This document shows positions 52,618 through 63,216 of a stretch of 64,000 nt of DNA, piece after piece. The stretch is taken from contig NZ_SPQL01000018.1 in assembly GCF_004570385.1 (NCBI RefSeq), forward strand, positions 21,172 to 85,171, written 5' to 3'. The DNA is from Blastococcus sp. CT_GayMR19. Its GTDB lineage: Bacteria; Actinomycetota; Actinomycetes; Mycobacteriales; Geodermatophilaceae. The notes beneath the pieces are model-generated. The model worked only from the letters and a program-made list of their open reading frames with translations. It was not told the origin of the DNA and searched no databases. The position numbers and the translations under genes are program-made. Position 1 is the first letter of the stretch. Each line of letters begins with the position of its first letter.

Positions 52618-54116
52618 CGCCTGCCCACCTCCTCCGGCACCTCGACGGCGCGGCGCAGGATCTTGCCGGTGGGGCCCTTGGGCAGGGCGTCGACCAGCCA
52701 GAGCTGCCGGGGGTATTTGTAGGCAGCCACCCGCTCCTTCACGAAGTCGCGCAGCTCGTCCACCTCGGCGCTCGCCCCCGGCTTGAGCGCCACCGCCGCC
52801 GCGACCTCCTCGCCGAGCTCGGGGTGGGCGATCCCGATGCACGCGGCCTCGGCGACGGCCGGGTGCTCGTAGAGCGCCTCCTCGATCTCCCGCGGGTAGA
52901 CGTTGTAGCCGCCGCGGATGATCATCTCCTTCTTGCGGTCCACGATGAAGAAGTAGCCGTCGTCGTCCTGGCGGGCAAGGTCCCCGGTCCGGAACCAGCC
53001 GTCCGGGATGGCTTTCTCCGTGTCCTCCGGCTTCTGCCAGTACCCCTGCATGACGTTCGCGCCGCGGATAGCGATCTCGCCGACGTCGCCGGGCCGGACG
53101 TCCTTGCCGTCGTCGTCGACCAGGCGCATCTCCACGCCGGCGATCGGCGTGCCGATGGAACCGGGCTTGCGCTCGGCGTGCGGGTGGTTGAACGAGGCCA
53201 CCGGGGAGGTCTCGCTGAGCCCGTACCCCTCGAGGATGATGCAGCCGAACTTCTCCTCGAACGACCGCATGACCTCCACGGGCATCGCCGAGCCGCCGGA
53301 GACGCACAGCCGCAGGCTCGAGACGTCCGGCCGGCCGGCGTCGGGGGAGTGCAGCATCGCGGAGAACATCGTGGGGACGCCCTCGAAGATCGTGACCTTG
53401 TCGCGCTCGATGACCGACAGCGCCTTCGTGCCGTCGAAGCGGGGGATCAGCGTCAGCGTGGACCCGCGGAGGACCGTGGTGTTGAGGCCGCAGGTGAGCC
53501 CGAACACGTGGAACAGCGGGAGGCAGCCCATGATCACGTCGTCGGGCGAGTTCTCCAGCAGGGTCTCGGCGGTGGTGCGCGCGTTGCCGGCCAGGTTCGC
53601 GTGGGTCAGCTCGGCGCCCTTCGGCTGCCCCGTCGTCCCGGACGTGTAGAGGATGACCGCCAGGTCGTCGTCGGCCCGCTCCACCGCACCGTCCAGGGCC
53701 TCGCCGCCCATCAGCTCCTCCGGCAGCGCCGGGGACACGGTCACCGCGTCGATCCCGACGGTGCCCGCCGCCTCCACCACGGCGTCGGCCGAGGACGCCA
53801 GCGCGACGACGATGCGGGCCCCGGAGTCGCGCAGGTAGTACTCCACCTCGCGGGCCTTGAGCAGCGGGTTCATCGGGACCACCGCGGCACCGGCCAGCAG
53901 TGCCCCGTAGAAGACGACCGGGAACGACGGGACGTTGGGCAGCACCATGCCGACGCGGTCACCCGGCTGCACGCCGCGCGCCCCCAGGCCGGCGGCCACC
54001 TTCAGTGCCGCGTCGCGGAACTCGCCGAAGGTGAGGACGGCGTCGTCCATCCGTATCGCGGGATGGGACTCGTCCCGCGCGGCGGTGTCGAGCAGGTTCT
54101 TTCCGAGGTTGCTCAC
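52614..54116 (-). CDS. Long-chain fatty acid-CoA ligase (ANL superfamily)
   Basis: A 500-residue acyl-CoA synthetase that activates a carboxylic acid as acyl-AMP and then acyl-CoA. Motifs are the P-loop [27 protein letters not shown], the hinge region [18 protein letters not shown] and [14 protein letters not shown], and the catalytic lysine in GPTGKILRR. It is shorter than some FadD proteins, without an N-terminal extension. GTG start. As first gene of the cluster it could supply acyl-CoA for the PhaC-like enzyme. Confidence 0.92.
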   Translation of the reverse strand: MSNLGKNLLDTAARDESHPAIRMDDAVLTFGEFRDAALKVAAGLGARGVQPGDRVGMVLPNVPSFPVVFYGALLAGAAVVPMNPLLKAREVEYYLRDSGARIVVALASSADAVVEAAGTVGIDAVTVSPALPEELMGGEALDGAVERADDDLAVILYTSGTTGQPKGAELTHANLAGNARTTAETLLENSPDDVIMGCLPLFHVFGLTCGLNTTVLRGSTLTLIPRFDGTKALSVIERDKVTIFEGVPTMFSAMLHSPDAGRPDVSSLRLCVSGGSAMPVEVMRSFEEKFGCIILEGYGLSETSPVASFNHPHAERKPGSIGTPIAGVEMRLVDDDGKDVRPGDVGEIAIRGANVMQGYWQKPEDTEKAIPDGWFRTGDLARQDDDGYFFIVDRKKEMIIRGGYNVYPREIEEALYEHPAVAEAACIGIAHPELGEEVAAAVALKPGASAEVDELRDFVKERVAAYKYPRQLWLVDALPKGPTGKILRRAVEVPEEVGRR

Positions 54117-54241
54117 GATCGGGTCCTCACCGTCGGCGCTGGTCAGGCGGGCCTACCCGCCCGGACGGTGACCTACCCCACGTCTTGGCTACGGTCCTCG
54201 GAACGACCGGCCATTGATGAACCGACGAAGGGGAGCCACCG

Positions 54242-55012
54242 GTGAGTGACAGCACGATCCTGGACATGTTCCGGCTGGACGGACGCGTGGCGGTGGTGAC
54301 CGGGGCGTCCTCGGGGCTGGGGGTCGTGTTCGCTCGCGCCCTCGCCGAGGCCGGGGCCGACGTCGTGCTCGGCGCCCGGCGCGTGGAGCGGCTCGCCGAC
54401 ACGGAGAAGGCGGTGGAGACCGCCGGCCGCCGGGCGCTGTCGGTGCGCACGGACGTGGCGCTGCCCGAGGACTGCCAGGCGCTCGTCGACGCGGCGATGG
54501 CGGAGTTCGGCCGGGTCGACATCCTGGTGAACAACGCGGGTGTCGGGACGGCGGCCCCGGCGACCCGGGAGACCCCCGAGCAGTTCCGGCAGGTCATCGA
54601 CATCAACCTCAACGGCTGCTACTGGATGGCCCAGGCGTGCGGGCGGGTCATGCAGCCGGGCAGTTCGATCGTGAACATCTCCAGCGTGCTGGGGCTGACG
54701 ACGGCGGGACTCCCGCAGGCGGCGTACGCGGCGAGCAAGGCCGGCTTGATCGGGCTGACCCGCGACCTGGCTCAGCAGTGGACCGGCCGCAAGGGCATCC
54801 GGGTGAACGCGCTGGCGCCGGGCTTCTTCGAATCCGAGATGACCGACACCTACCCGGAGGGCTACCTGGACTCGCAGATGCCCCGCGTCCTCGTCGGCCG
54901 GAAGGGCGACCCGATGGAACTGGCGGCTGCGCTGCTGTTCCTCGTCAGCGACGCCGGCGGGTACGTGACCGGCACGACCCTGCCCGTCGAAGGCGGGATG
55001 CTGACCAGCTGA
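54242..55012 (+). CDS. Short-chain dehydrogenase/reductase
   Basis: A 256-residue NAD(P)-dependent oxidoreductase of the classical SDR type. The cofactor loop is TGASSGLGVVFARALAEAG, then NNAGVG, the catalytic serine in NISSVLG and the YAASKAG motif with Tyr and Lys, ending in PVEGGMLTS. The basic residues after strand 2 (GARRVERL) suggest NADP. The substrate could be a 3-oxoacyl-CoA, given the divergent acyl-CoA ligase gene. GTG start with GGGGAG upstream. Confidence 0.9.
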   Translation: MSDSTILDMFRLDGRVAVVTGASSGLGVVFARALAEAGADVVLGARRVERLADTEKAVETAGRRALSVRTDVALPEDCQALVDAAMAEFGRVDILVNNAGVGTAAPATRETPEQFRQVIDINLNGCYWMAQACGRVMQPGSSIVNISSVLGLTTAGLPQAAYAASKAGLIGLTRDLAQQWTGRKGIRVNALAPGFFESEMTDTYPEGYLDSQMPRVLVGRKGDPMELAAALLFLVSDAGGYVTGTTLPVEGGMLTS

Positions 55013-55037
55013 TCGCGGTCGGTGTGGTCCGGAAGGG

Positions 55038-55109
55038 TGCCCCCGGCAGGATTCGAACCTGCGCCCCTGCCTCCGGAGGGCAGTGCTCTATCCCCTGAGC
55101 TACGGGGGC
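55038..55109 (-). tRNA. tRNA-Arg (CCG)
   Basis: A 72-base cloverleaf. The acceptor arms GCCCCCG and CGGGGGC pair perfectly, the D arm is GCTC-AGGGGATA-GAGC, the anticodon stem CTGCC/GGCAG encloses CTCCGGA with anticodon CCG, and the T arm is GCAGG-TTCGAAT-CCTGC. The discriminator is A and CCA is not encoded. Confidence 0.97.
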
Positions 55110-55167
55110 TTCCCGGTCGTGCTCAGGCAGGTTATCAGTCAGCGGACCCCGGCCCGACGGCGGTGCG

Positions 55168-55842
55168 TCAGGGCGCGGGCAGGGGGGTGCCGCCCCGCTC
55201 GGTGAGCAGGTCGGTCATGGTCGTGGTCTCGGCCGTCTGGGTGTCCGCGATCGTGGCGGCCAGCCTGCGGACCGCCGCAACGTCGGCGTGCTCCGCCGCG
55301 TACTCGGCCATCTCCAGGCCGCCCTGGTGGTGCCGGATCATCAGCCGCAGGAACTCCACGTCGAAGGCCGTCCCGGACAGCTCGCGCAGCCCGGCGAGCT
55401 CCTCCTCGGTCGCCATCCCCGGCATCAGCGTGCCCTCGCCCATGTCCATGCCGCCCATGTCCATCGAGTGGCCGGCGTGCCCGCCGTCGTCGGTCATCCA
55501 GGCCATGACCTCGCCGCCGGACTGCGGCAGGTCCCAGAGGGAGAGCCAGCCCTCCATGCGGCCGGCCTGGTTGGTCTGGATCGAGGAGATGTCGAACGCG
55601 AGCGGCCGGATCTCCGGGTCCTCGCTGCGCTCCAGGGCGACGTTGGCCATCTCGACGCCCTGCAGGTGGTGCCGCGACATGTCCCGGGCGAAGCCGGCGT
55701 CGACCGAGTCCGCGCCCGGGACGGTCTCCCGGCCGATGCCGAACGCCACCGCCAGCCCGCCGCCGAGCAGCACCAGCCCGACGGCGATGACCGCGAGCAG
55801 GACGGTCCGGAGGGGGCCCCGGCTCCCGGTCGCTGCGGGCAC
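55168..55842 (-). CDS. DUF305 domain protein, membrane-anchored
   Basis: A 224-residue exported protein. One N-terminal hydrophobic helix (about 10-32) is followed by two copies of the DUF305 four-helix unit, with the histidine motifs DMSRHHLQGVEMANV and MIRHHQGGLEMAEYA. A Met/His-rich loop between them (GHAGHSMDMGGMDMGEG) suggests copper or another soft metal. The GTG start at 55840-55842 is chosen because it follows a GGGGGA site and lies just after the stop of the DUF3105 gene; its exact position is uncertain. The two genes recur together upstream of argS in actinobacteria. Confidence 0.87.
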   Translation of the reverse strand: MPAATGSRGPLRTVLLAVIAVGLVLLGGGLAVAFGIGRETVPGADSVDAGFARDMSRHHLQGVEMANVALERSEDPEIRPLAFDISSIQTNQAGRMEGWLSLWDLPQSGGEVMAWMTDDGGHAGHSMDMGGMDMGEGTLMPGMATEEELAGLRELSGTAFDVEFLRLMIRHHQGGLEMAEYAAEHADVAAVRRLAATIADTQTAETTTMTDLLTERGGTPLPAP

Positions 55843-55868
55843 GTCGTCCCCCGGAGGTTGCGCGGCGA

Positions 55869-56564
55869 TCAGGGCGCCGGGGTCCCGGGCTCGCCCGCGA
55901 GCGGCGGGTCGGCGATGAAGTCGGGCCGCTCGCAGCTGGCGCCGACCTCGGGGTGCTCGTCGGGGTTGCGGGTCAGGAAGTCCGCGAACTGCTCGATCCT
56001 CGGGTCGTCGACCGAGTCCACCTTCAGCTGGTGGCCCCACGACTGGAGGCTCACGGGGGAGTCCAGGCCGACGTAGGGCGAGAGCATGCGGCCCGTCTCG
56101 CCGTCGACGAGCGCGGCCAGCTTCTCGATGTCGGCGGCCGAGACCTCGTCGGGGTTGTAGGTGATCCAGACGGCGCCGTGCTCGAGGCTGTGGACGGCGT
56201 TCTCGTGCCGGATGTCGACGTCGTAGACGGTGCCGGTGCAGTCGGCCCAGACGGGGTCGTGCTCCCCGCCGATCGGGGGCGACTCGGCGTAGGCCACCGT
56301 GGTGGCCACGTGCTGGCCCGCCTCGTACTCCTTCGACGTGATGCCGGCGATCTCGTCGACCGACTCGATCCGGTTCGCGTTGGCCTCGTTGACCTTGACC
56401 ACCGCGTAGCCGATGACCGCGACGGCGAAGACGACGACGGCCACCGCGGCCGCGATGAGCCCCCACGGCCGCTGCGGTGCGACCACGTTGGCCGGTGGCC
56501 GGGTGCGCCCGCCCTTGCCGCCGCTCTTCGGGCGGGTCACGTCGGACGTCCGGTCCTTGGCCAA
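55869..56564 (-). CDS. DUF3105 domain protein, membrane-anchored
   Basis: A 231-residue protein with a basic cytoplasmic start, one membrane helix (about 34-56) and an extracytoplasmic DUF3105 domain. Characteristic stretches are SPPIGGEHDPVWADCTG, VHSLEHGAVWITYNP and SPYVGLDSPVSLQSWGHQL, followed by a late Cys that may pair with the first. The start is TTG at 56562-56564, supported by GAGGAG upstream and by the family N terminus. The function is unknown; conserved Cys and His suggest metal or redox chemistry, in keeping with the DUF305 partner. Confidence 0.87.
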   Translation of the reverse strand: MAKDRTSDVTRPKSGGKGGRTRPPANVVAPQRPWGLIAAAVAVVVFAVAVIGYAVVKVNEANANRIESVDEIAGITSKEYEAGQHVATTVAYAESPPIGGEHDPVWADCTGTVYDVDIRHENAVHSLEHGAVWITYNPDEVSAADIEKLAALVDGETGRMLSPYVGLDSPVSLQSWGHQLKVDSVDDPRIEQFADFLTRNPDEHPEVGASCERPDFIADPPLAGEPGTPAP

Positions 56565-56724
56565 GGCCTCTCCTCTTGCTGGCGGGCTCCCTCGGTACAG
56601 GGGTGCCCGGTGCGGTGCTGCTGGCCGCCGAGTCTAGGTCGGCTCCCTGTGCGGATCCCGGACGCAGGGCCGACCGCCGGGGCGGGCCGCCGGGCGGGCG
56701 CAGGGCGGTCAGTACGCTTCCCCG

Positions 56725-58386
56725 GTGACACCCGAGCAGTTGCGCGACGTCGTCCGGACCGCTGTGAGCGGCGCCGTCGCACGCGGGACCCTTGCCGTCG
56801 AGGTGCCCGAGGACGTCGTCGTCGAGCGGCCCAAGAACCGCGCCCACGGCGACTACGCCACCAACATCGCGATGCGGCTGGCGAAGACGGCGGGCATCCC
56901 GCCGCGTGCCGTGGCCGAGGCCCTGGCCGAGGAACTGCGTGCGCAGCCCTCGATCGCCGCCGTCGACGTCGCCGGGCCGGGCTTCCTGAACATCACCCTC
57001 GCCGAGGGTGCGCTGGGGAGGATCGCGGTCCAGGCGGTGTCCGCCGGCGAGGACTACGGCCGCACCGACGCGCTGGCCGGGCAGCGGATCAACCTCGAGT
57101 TCGTGTCGGCCAACCCGACCGGGCCGGTGACCCTCGGGTCGACCCGGTGGGCCGCGGTCGGGGACGCGATCGCCCGGCTGCTGGAGGCCAGCGGCGCCGA
57201 CGTGAGCCGCGAGTACTACGTCAACGACGCGGGGGCGCAGATCGAGCGGTTCGCCCGCAGTCTCCAGGCGGCCGCGCTCGGCCGGCCGATCCCGGAGGAC
57301 GGCTACCAGGGCGACTACATCGAGCCGGTGGCGCAGCGGGTGCTCGCCGACACGCCGGGGCTGCTCGACATGCCCGAGCAGGAGCAGGTCGCCGTCTTCG
57401 CCGAGAAGGGCGTCGCGGCGATGGTCGCCGACATCCGCGCCACGCTCGAGGGCTTCGGAGCGCACTTCGACACCTTCTTCTCCGAGCGGAGCCTGCACGA
57501 GTCCGGTGCCCTGGAGAAGGCGCTCGCGACGCTGCGCGAGCAGGGGCACGTGTTCGAGCGCGACGGCGCCGTCTGGCTGCGGACGACCGACTTCGGCGAC
57601 GACAAGGACCGCGTGCTGGTGAAGGCGGACGGCGAGCCGACCTACTTCGCCGCCGACTGCGCCTACTACCTCGACAAGCGGCGCCGCGGCTTCGACAAGG
57701 TCGTGATCCTGCTGGGCGCCGACCACTCCGGCTACGTCGGGCGGTACAAGGCGCTGGTGGCGGCGGCCGGGGACGACCCCGCGACCCACCTGGAGATCCA
57801 GATCGGTCAGCTGGTCAACCTGGTGCGCAACGGCGAGCCGGTGCGGATGAGCAAGCGGGCCGGCAACTTCGTGCTGCTCACCGACCTGGTCGAGGCGGTG
57901 GGCATCGACGCGGCCCGGTACGCCCTTGCCCGTGCGTCGGTCGACCAGCAGATCGACATCGATGCCGAGCTGTGGAGCCGGAAGACCAACGACAACCCGG
58001 TCTTCTACGTGCAGTACGCCCACGCCCGCATCTCTTCCGTGCTGCGCAACGCGGCCGAGCTGGGGCTGTCCCTCGGCGAGGCGGGCGACGTCGACGTCAG
58101 CCAGCTGGGGCACGAGCGGGAGAACGACCTGCTGCGGGCGATCGGGGAGTTCCCCCGCGTGCTCACCGCCGCCGCCGAGCTGCGCGCGCCCCATCGGGTC
58201 GCCCGCTACCTGGAGGAGCTGGCCGGCACGTACCACCGCTTCTACGACTCCTGCCGCGTCCTCCCACGCGGCGACGAGGTGGCCGGCCCGCAGACCACGG
58301 CCCGGCTGTGGGTGTGCGCGGCCACCGCCACGGTCCTGCACAACGGGCTGACCGTCCTCGGTGTGCACGCCCCGGAGCGGATGTGA
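56725..58386 (+). CDS. argS: Arginyl-tRNA synthetase
   Basis: A 553-residue class I synthetase that charges tRNA-Arg. The N-terminal Add1 domain (1-110) contains [20 protein letters not shown]. The class I signature is strongly altered: after SANPTGP the sequence is [13 protein letters not shown], so both histidines of the usual HxGH are missing. The MSK motif is kept in [11 protein letters not shown], and [15 protein letters not shown] and the anticodon-binding DALR domain at the C terminus are normal. TACGCT (56713-56718) ends six bases before the GTG, suggesting a leaderless message. It heads the argS-lysA-hom-thrC-thrB unit and overlaps lysA. Confidence 0.95.
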   Translation: MTPEQLRDVVRTAVSGAVARGTLAVEVPEDVVVERPKNRAHGDYATNIAMRLAKTAGIPPRAVAEALAEELRAQPSIAAVDVAGPGFLNITLAEGALGRIAVQAVSAGEDYGRTDALAGQRINLEFVSANPTGPVTLGSTRWAAVGDAIARLLEASGADVSREYYVNDAGAQIERFARSLQAAALGRPIPEDGYQGDYIEPVAQRVLADTPGLLDMPEQEQVAVFAEKGVAAMVADIRATLEGFGAHFDTFFSERSLHESGALEKALATLREQGHVFERDGAVWLRTTDFGDDKDRVLVKADGEPTYFAADCAYYLDKRRRGFDKVVILLGADHSGYVGRYKALVAAAGDDPATHLEIQIGQLVNLVRNGEPVRMSKRAGNFVLLTDLVEAVGIDAARYALARASVDQQIDIDAELWSRKTNDNPVFYVQYAHARISSVLRNAAELGLSLGEAGDVDVSQLGHERENDLLRAIGEFPRVLTAAAELRAPHRVARYLEELAGTYHRFYDSCRVLPRGDEVAGPQTTARLWVCAATATVLHNGLTVLGVHAPERM

Positions 58387-59876
58387 GGGCGCACCCGGCG
58401 GGGCCGCTGCACGGGAACATCTCCCAGCCGACGGCAGCGGGCGCGCCTCCGGCCGACCTCGGCGCGCTCGACCCGCACGTCTGGCCGCGGTCGGCGGAGC
58501 GGATCGACGGCGAGCTGCACCTCGGCGGCCGGTCGGTCACCGAGCTGGCCCGCGCCCACGGCACGCCGCTGTTCGTCCTGGACGAGGACGACCTGCGTGG
58601 CCGGGCCGCGGACTTCACCGCCGCCTTCGACGGCGCCGACGTGCACTACGCCTCGAAGGCGTTCCTCTGCGGGCAGGTCGCCCGGTGGATGGCCGAGGAC
58701 GGCCTGCACCTCGATGCCTGCAGCGGCAACGAGCTCAGCCTGGCGCTGGCCGCCGGGTTCCCCGCCGAGCGGATCGCGCTGCACGGCAACAACAAGTCGG
58801 TCGTGGAACTGAAGCTGGCGGTCGACGCCGGGATCGGGCACATCGTCGTCGACTCGTTCGACGAGATCGACCGCCTGCTACCCCTGGCGGAAGCCCGGGT
58901 GACGGCGGGCGGCTCGCCCGTCCCGGTGCTCATCCGGGCGACCGTCGGGATCGAGGCGCACACCCACGAGTTCATCGCCACCGCCCACGAGGACCAGAAG
59001 TTCGGGTTCTCGCTGGCCACCGGCGACGCGCTGACCGCGGCCGTCCGGATCACCCGTGAGCCGCACCTCGAGCTCACCGGGCTGCACAGCCACATCGGCT
59101 CCCAGATCTTCGACACGGCCGGCTTCGAGGCCGCGGCGCACCGGGTCGTCGGGCTGCTGGGCCAGCTCCGGCAGGCGACCGGCGAGGTGCTTCCCGAGCT
59201 GAACCTGGGCGGCGGGTTCGGTATCGCCTACCTGTCCGAGGACGACCCCGTGAGCCCGGCCGACGTGGCGGCGCGGCTGCAGAAGGTCGTCGCCGCGGAG
59301 TGCGCCGAGCTCGACCTGCCCGTGCCCCGGCTGGCGGTGGAGCCCGGCCGCGCGATCGCCGGCCCCGGGACGATCACCCTCTACGAGATCGGCACCATCA
59401 AGCCGGTCCGCCTGGGCGCCAGCGGCGCGCCCGGCACCCCGCTGGTGCGCAACTACGTCTCGGTCGACGGCGGGATGAGCGACAACATCCGCACCGCCCT
59501 CTACGACGCGAACTACACCTGCGTGCTGGCCAACCGCGGCTCCGACGCCCCGCCGGCCCTGTGCCGCGTGGTCGGCAAGCACTGCGAGAGCGGCGACATC
59601 CTCGTGCGCGACCTCTGGCTGCCCGCCGACGTCGCACCGGGTGACCTGCTCGCCGTCGCCGCCACCGGCGCCTACTGCTGGTCGATGGCCAGCAACTACA
59701 ACTACCTGCTCAAGCCGCCGGTCGTCGCCGTGAAGGACGGCGCGGCGACCGAGATCGTGCGGCGGCAGACGCTGTCCGACGTCTTCGCCCTGGACGCCGT
59801 GCTCGCCGACGTGCCCGCCCCCTCGCCGGCGCCGTCCCAGCCGGCACCGGAGCACCCGGTGGGAGCCCGCTCATGA
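58383..59876 (+). CDS. lysA: Diaminopimelate decarboxylase
   Basis: A 497-residue fold-type III PLP enzyme that decarboxylates meso-diaminopimelate to lysine. The PLP lysine is in [10 protein letters not shown], other motifs are [34 protein letters not shown] and the active-site Cys region [10 protein letters not shown]. The end has a Pro/Ala-rich tail of about 25 residues. GTG at 58383 overlaps the argS stop (GTGA), and the hom ATG overlaps its own stop, so translation is coupled on both sides. An in-frame later start would shorten the 35-residue arm. Confidence 0.95.
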   Translation: MRAHPAGPLHGNISQPTAAGAPPADLGALDPHVWPRSAERIDGELHLGGRSVTELARAHGTPLFVLDEDDLRGRAADFTAAFDGADVHYASKAFLCGQVARWMAEDGLHLDACSGNELSLALAAGFPAERIALHGNNKSVVELKLAVDAGIGHIVVDSFDEIDRLLPLAEARVTAGGSPVPVLIRATVGIEAHTHEFIATAHEDQKFGFSLATGDALTAAVRITREPHLELTGLHSHIGSQIFDTAGFEAAAHRVVGLLGQLRQATGEVLPELNLGGGFGIAYLSEDDPVSPADVAARLQKVVAAECAELDLPVPRLAVEPGRAIAGPGTITLYEIGTIKPVRLGASGAPGTPLVRNYVSVDGGMSDNIRTALYDANYTCVLANRGSDAPPALCRVVGKHCESGDILVRDLWLPADVAPGDLLAVAATGAYCWSMASNYNYLLKPPVVAVKDGAATEIVRRQTLSDVFALDAVLADVPAPSPAPSQPAPEHPVGARS

Positions 59877-61165
59877 CGAAGCCCCTGCGGGTCGCCCTGC
59901 TGGGCTGCGGCACCGTCGGCAGCCAGGTGCTCCGCCTGATCGCCGAGCAGGCCGACGACCTGACCGCCCGGATCGGCCGACCGGTCGAGGTGGCCGGGGT
60001 CGCCGTCCGCCGCCCCGACCACCACCCCGACGTCCCGGCGCACCTGCTCACCACCGACGCCCAGGCGCTGGTGACGCGGGAGGACGTGGACCTCGTCGTC
60101 GAGGTGATCGGCGGGATCGAGCCGGCCCGCACGCTGCTGCTCGCCGCCATCGGCGCGGGCAAGTCGGTGGTCAGCGCGAACAAGGCGCTGCTGGCCGACG
60201 ACGGCGTCGCGCTGCACGCCGCCGCCGCCGAGGCCGGGGTGGACCTGTACTACGAGGCCGCCGTCGCCGGGGCGATCCCCTTGCTCCGGCCGCTGCGCGA
60301 GTCGCTGGCCGGCGACCAGATCCGCCGCGTCGTCGGCATCGTGAACGGCACGACCAACTACATCCTGTCCCGCATGGCCGAGACCGGCGCCGGGTTCGCC
60401 GAGGCGCTGGCGGAGGCGACCGACCTCGGCTACGCCGAGGCCGACCCGACGGCCGACGTCGACGGGTTCGACGCCGCGGCGAAGGCGGCGATCCTCGCGT
60501 CGCTGGCCTTCCACACCCCGGTCACCGCCGCCGACGTGCACCGCGAGGGCATCTCCTCGATCACGGCGACCGACGTCGCGCGGGCGGCCGAGATCGGCTG
60601 CACCGTCAAACTGCTGGCGATCTGCGAGCGCGTGGGGAACGGCACCACCGACACCGTCGCGGTCCGTGTGCACCCGGCGATGATCCCGACCACGCATCCC
60701 CTCGCCGCGGTCGGCGGTGCCTTCAACGCCGTCTTCGTCGAGGCCGAGGCGGCCGGTCAGCTGATGTTCTACGGCCAGGGCGCGGGCGGGGAGCCGACCG
60801 CCAGCGCCGTCCTGGGCGACCTGGTCGCCGTGGCCCGGAACCGGCTCGCGGGCGCGTCCGGCCAGGGCCCGACCGGGTACGCCAAGCTCGCCGTCCGGCC
60901 GATCGCCGAGACGCCGACCCGCTACCACGTGAGCCTCGACGTCGCCGACAAGCCGGGCGTGCTGGCCACGGTCGCGCAGGAGTTCGCGCGGCACGAGGTG
61001 AGCATCTCGACCGTCCGCCAGGACGGGCACGGCGACGCCGCCACGCTGGTGATCGTCACCCACAGCGCGCCCGACGCGGCGCTGTCGGCGACGATCGCGG
61101 CGCTGCGCGACATGGCGGCCGTCCGGGCCGTGACCAGCGTGCTGCGCGTGGAGGGACTCTCATGA
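59873..61165 (+). CDS. hom: Homoserine dehydrogenase
   Basis: A 430-residue enzyme that reduces aspartate semialdehyde to homoserine, the branch point to threonine and methionine. The dinucleotide loop is [14 protein letters not shown], the substrate region has [39 protein letters not shown] and [16 protein letters not shown], and the C-terminal ACT domain (about 350-425, [20 protein letters not shown]) should give threonine feedback control. It overlaps lysA and thrC by four bases each. Confidence 0.96.
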   Translation: MTKPLRVALLGCGTVGSQVLRLIAEQADDLTARIGRPVEVAGVAVRRPDHHPDVPAHLLTTDAQALVTREDVDLVVEVIGGIEPARTLLLAAIGAGKSVVSANKALLADDGVALHAAAAEAGVDLYYEAAVAGAIPLLRPLRESLAGDQIRRVVGIVNGTTNYILSRMAETGAGFAEALAEATDLGYAEADPTADVDGFDAAAKAAILASLAFHTPVTAADVHREGISSITATDVARAAEIGCTVKLLAICERVGNGTTDTVAVRVHPAMIPTTHPLAAVGGAFNAVFVEAEAAGQLMFYGQGAGGEPTASAVLGDLVAVARNRLAGASGQGPTGYAKLAVRPIAETPTRYHVSLDVADKPGVLATVAQEFARHEVSISTVRQDGHGDAATLVIVTHSAPDAALSATIAALRDMAAVRAVTSVLRVEGLS

Positions 61166-62223
61166 GTGTGTCGCCGGTCTGGCCGGGGCTGATCGAGGCC
61201 TACCGGTCGCGGCTGCCGGTGAGCGACAGCACCCCGGTCGTCACGCTGCAGGAGGGCGCGACGCCGCTGCTGCCCGCTCCGGAGCTGTCCCGCCGCACCG
61301 GCTGCGAGGTCTACCTCAAGGTCGAGGGCGCCAACCCGACCGGGTCGTTCAAGGACCGCGGGATGACGATGGCGATCAGCAAGGCGGTCGAGGAGGGCTC
61401 GAAGGCCGTCATCTGCGCCTCGACCGGGAACACGAGCGCGAGCGCCGCGGCCTACGCCGCCCGCGCGGGGCTCACCTGTGCGGTGCTCGTCCCGCAGGGC
61501 AAGATCGCGATGGGCAAGCTCGCCCAGGCGCTGGTGCACGGGGCGCAGCTGCTGCAGGTCGACGGCAACTTCGACGACTGCCTGGCGCTGGCCAGCAAGC
61601 TGGCGATCGACTACCCGGTGAGCCTGGTCAACAGCGTCAACCAGTTCCGCATCGAGGGACAGAAGACGGCGTCGTTCGAGATCGTCGACGTCCTCGGCGA
61701 CGCCCCGGACATCCACTGCCTGCCGGTCGGAAACGCCGGCAACATCACCGCCTACTGGCAGGGCTACCGCGAGTACTCCGGCGACGGGCTCGCCACGCGG
61801 ACCCCGCGGATGTGGGGCTTCCAGGCGGCCGGCGCCGCGCCGATCGTGACCGGGCAGGTGGTCGAGAACCCGAGCACCATCGCCACCGCCATCCGCATCG
61901 GCAACCCCGCCTCGTGGACGAAGGCGCTCGCCGCGCGCGACGAGTCGGGCGGCCGCATCGACGCCGTCACCGACCGGGCCATCCTTACCGCCTACCGCCT
62001 CCTGGCCCGCAGCGAGGCGGTCTTCGTCGAGCCGGCGTCGGCGGCCTCCGTCGCCGGCCTGCTCCAGGTCGCCGCGGCCGGCGAGCTGGAGCCAGGGCAG
62101 CGGGTCGTCTGCACCGTCACCGGCAACGGGCTGAAGGACCCGGAGTGGGCCATCTCGGGTGCGCCGGCGCCGAGGACAATCCCGGTGGACGCCGCCGCGG
62201 CCGCCGCGCAGCTGGGCCTCTGA
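61162..62223 (+). CDS. thrC: Threonine synthase
   Basis: A 353-residue fold-type II PLP enzyme that turns O-phosphohomoserine into threonine. The PLP lysine is in [33 protein letters not shown] and the phosphate loop [13 protein letters not shown] are intact. This is the short form (class without N-terminal extension). The ATG overlaps the hom stop (ATGA). thrB follows after four bases. Confidence 0.96.
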   Translation: MSVSPVWPGLIEAYRSRLPVSDSTPVVTLQEGATPLLPAPELSRRTGCEVYLKVEGANPTGSFKDRGMTMAISKAVEEGSKAVICASTGNTSASAAAYAARAGLTCAVLVPQGKIAMGKLAQALVHGAQLLQVDGNFDDCLALASKLAIDYPVSLVNSVNQFRIEGQKTASFEIVDVLGDAPDIHCLPVGNAGNITAYWQGYREYSGDGLATRTPRMWGFQAAGAAPIVTGQVVENPSTIATAIRIGNPASWTKALAARDESGGRIDAVTDRAILTAYRLLARSEAVFVEPASAASVAGLLQVAAAGELEPGQRVVCTVTGNGLKDPEWAISGAPAPRTIPVDAAAAAAQLGL

Positions 62224-62227
62224 CGGC

Positions 62228-63187
62228 GTGAGCGTGCTGTCCCGGACGGTCGCCAGCGTCCGCGTGCCCGCGACCAGCGCCAACCTCGGTCCGGCCTTCG
62301 ACTGCGCGGGCCTGGCCCTGACCTGCCACGACGTCGTCGAGTTCGCCGTCGTCCCCGAGGGGCTGTCCGTCGAGGTGCGGGGTGTCGGCGCCGGTGACCT
62401 CCCCACCGACGAGACGCACCTCGTCGTCCGCGCCTTCCGGGCCGCGTGCGACGAGCTCGGCTGGACGCCGTCCGGCCTGCGCGTCGTCGCGGACAACGGG
62501 ATCCCGCAGGGGCGGGGGATGGGCTCCTCGGCGGCCGCCGTCGTCGCCGGTGTGGTCGGTGCCTGGTCGCTCTGCCCGGGCGTCGAGTCCGTCGACGGCA
62601 ACGCCGTCCTGCAGCTGGTCACCGCGCTGGAGGGACACCCGGACAACGTGGCGGCGTGCCTCTTCGGCGGAGCGACGCTGAGCTGGACGAGCGAGCGCGG
62701 CACGTTCGCCGACACGCTGCCGGTCTCTCCGGAGGTGCTGCCGGTGGTGCTCGTGCCCCAAGGAACGCTCTCGACGCACGCCGCCCGTCGCCTGCTGCCC
62801 GACGTCGTCCCGCACGCCGATGCCGCCTTCAACGCCAGCCGGGCCGCGCTGCTCGTGCACGCCCTCATCGGCGAGCCCGGGATGCTGCTGGAGGCGACCG
62901 AGGACCGGCTGCACCAGCGCCAGCGCACCGCCGCGATGCCCGAGACGCTGGCGCTGATCGACCGGTTGCGCGCCGAGGGGCATGCCGCCGTCGTCTCCGG
63001 GGCCGGGCCGAGCGTGCTGGTGCTGACGCGGCGGCATCCGGAGGACCGGGCGGTCGACCCCGCAGGCGCCGTCCGCGTGCGGGAGGTGGCGGATCTCACC
63101 CCGACGGGGTGGTCGGTCCTCCCACTCGAGGTGGACCTGCGCGGTGCCACGGTTTCCCGGCCTGTCCAGCAGGTATCGTCTTCGTAA
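62228..63187 (+). CDS. thrB: Homoserine kinase
   Basis: A 319-residue GHMP kinase that phosphorylates homoserine. The start PATSANLGPAFDCAGLAL is the family N terminus, the ATP loop is IPQGRGMGSSAAAVVAG, and VSGAGPSVLVL is the third GHMP motif. EGHPDNVAACLFGG is also typical. GTG at 62228-62230, with no strong ribosome binding site, is probably read by reinitiation after thrC. It is the last gene of the threonine cluster; the DNA after it holds a possible SigR-type promoter for rho. Confidence 0.95.
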   Translation: MSVLSRTVASVRVPATSANLGPAFDCAGLALTCHDVVEFAVVPEGLSVEVRGVGAGDLPTDETHLVVRAFRAACDELGWTPSGLRVVADNGIPQGRGMGSSAAAVVAGVVGAWSLCPGVESVDGNAVLQLVTALEGHPDNVAACLFGGATLSWTSERGTFADTLPVSPEVLPVVLVPQGTLSTHAARRLLPDVVPHADAAFNASRAALLVHALIGEPGMLLEATEDRLHQRQRTAAMPETLALIDRLRAEGHAAVVSGAGPSVLVLTRRHPEDRAVDPAGAVRVREVADLTPTGWSVLPLEVDLRGATVSRPVQQVSSS

Positions 63188-63190
63188 CGA

Positions 63191-63216
63191 GGAACACGCT
63201 GGAACAGACCGGTGTT
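63191..63216 (+). promoter_or_regulatory. Candidate SigR-type promoter upstream of rho
   Basis: GGAAC (63191-63195) and GTT (63214-63216) are separated by exactly 18 bases, matching the SigR/SigH consensus GGAA(C/T)-N18-GTT. It lies just after thrB and would give a leader of about 210 bases to rho. The remaining leader also has an AT-rich CTAATA stretch near 63395-63400. This is a sequence match only. Confidence 0.4.

Noticed and set aside
55168..58368. Long minus-strand open frame extending the DUF305 gene through argS
   Set aside because: Only the last 224 codons match a family; the rest is antisense to argS or a shadow of the DUF3105 gene.
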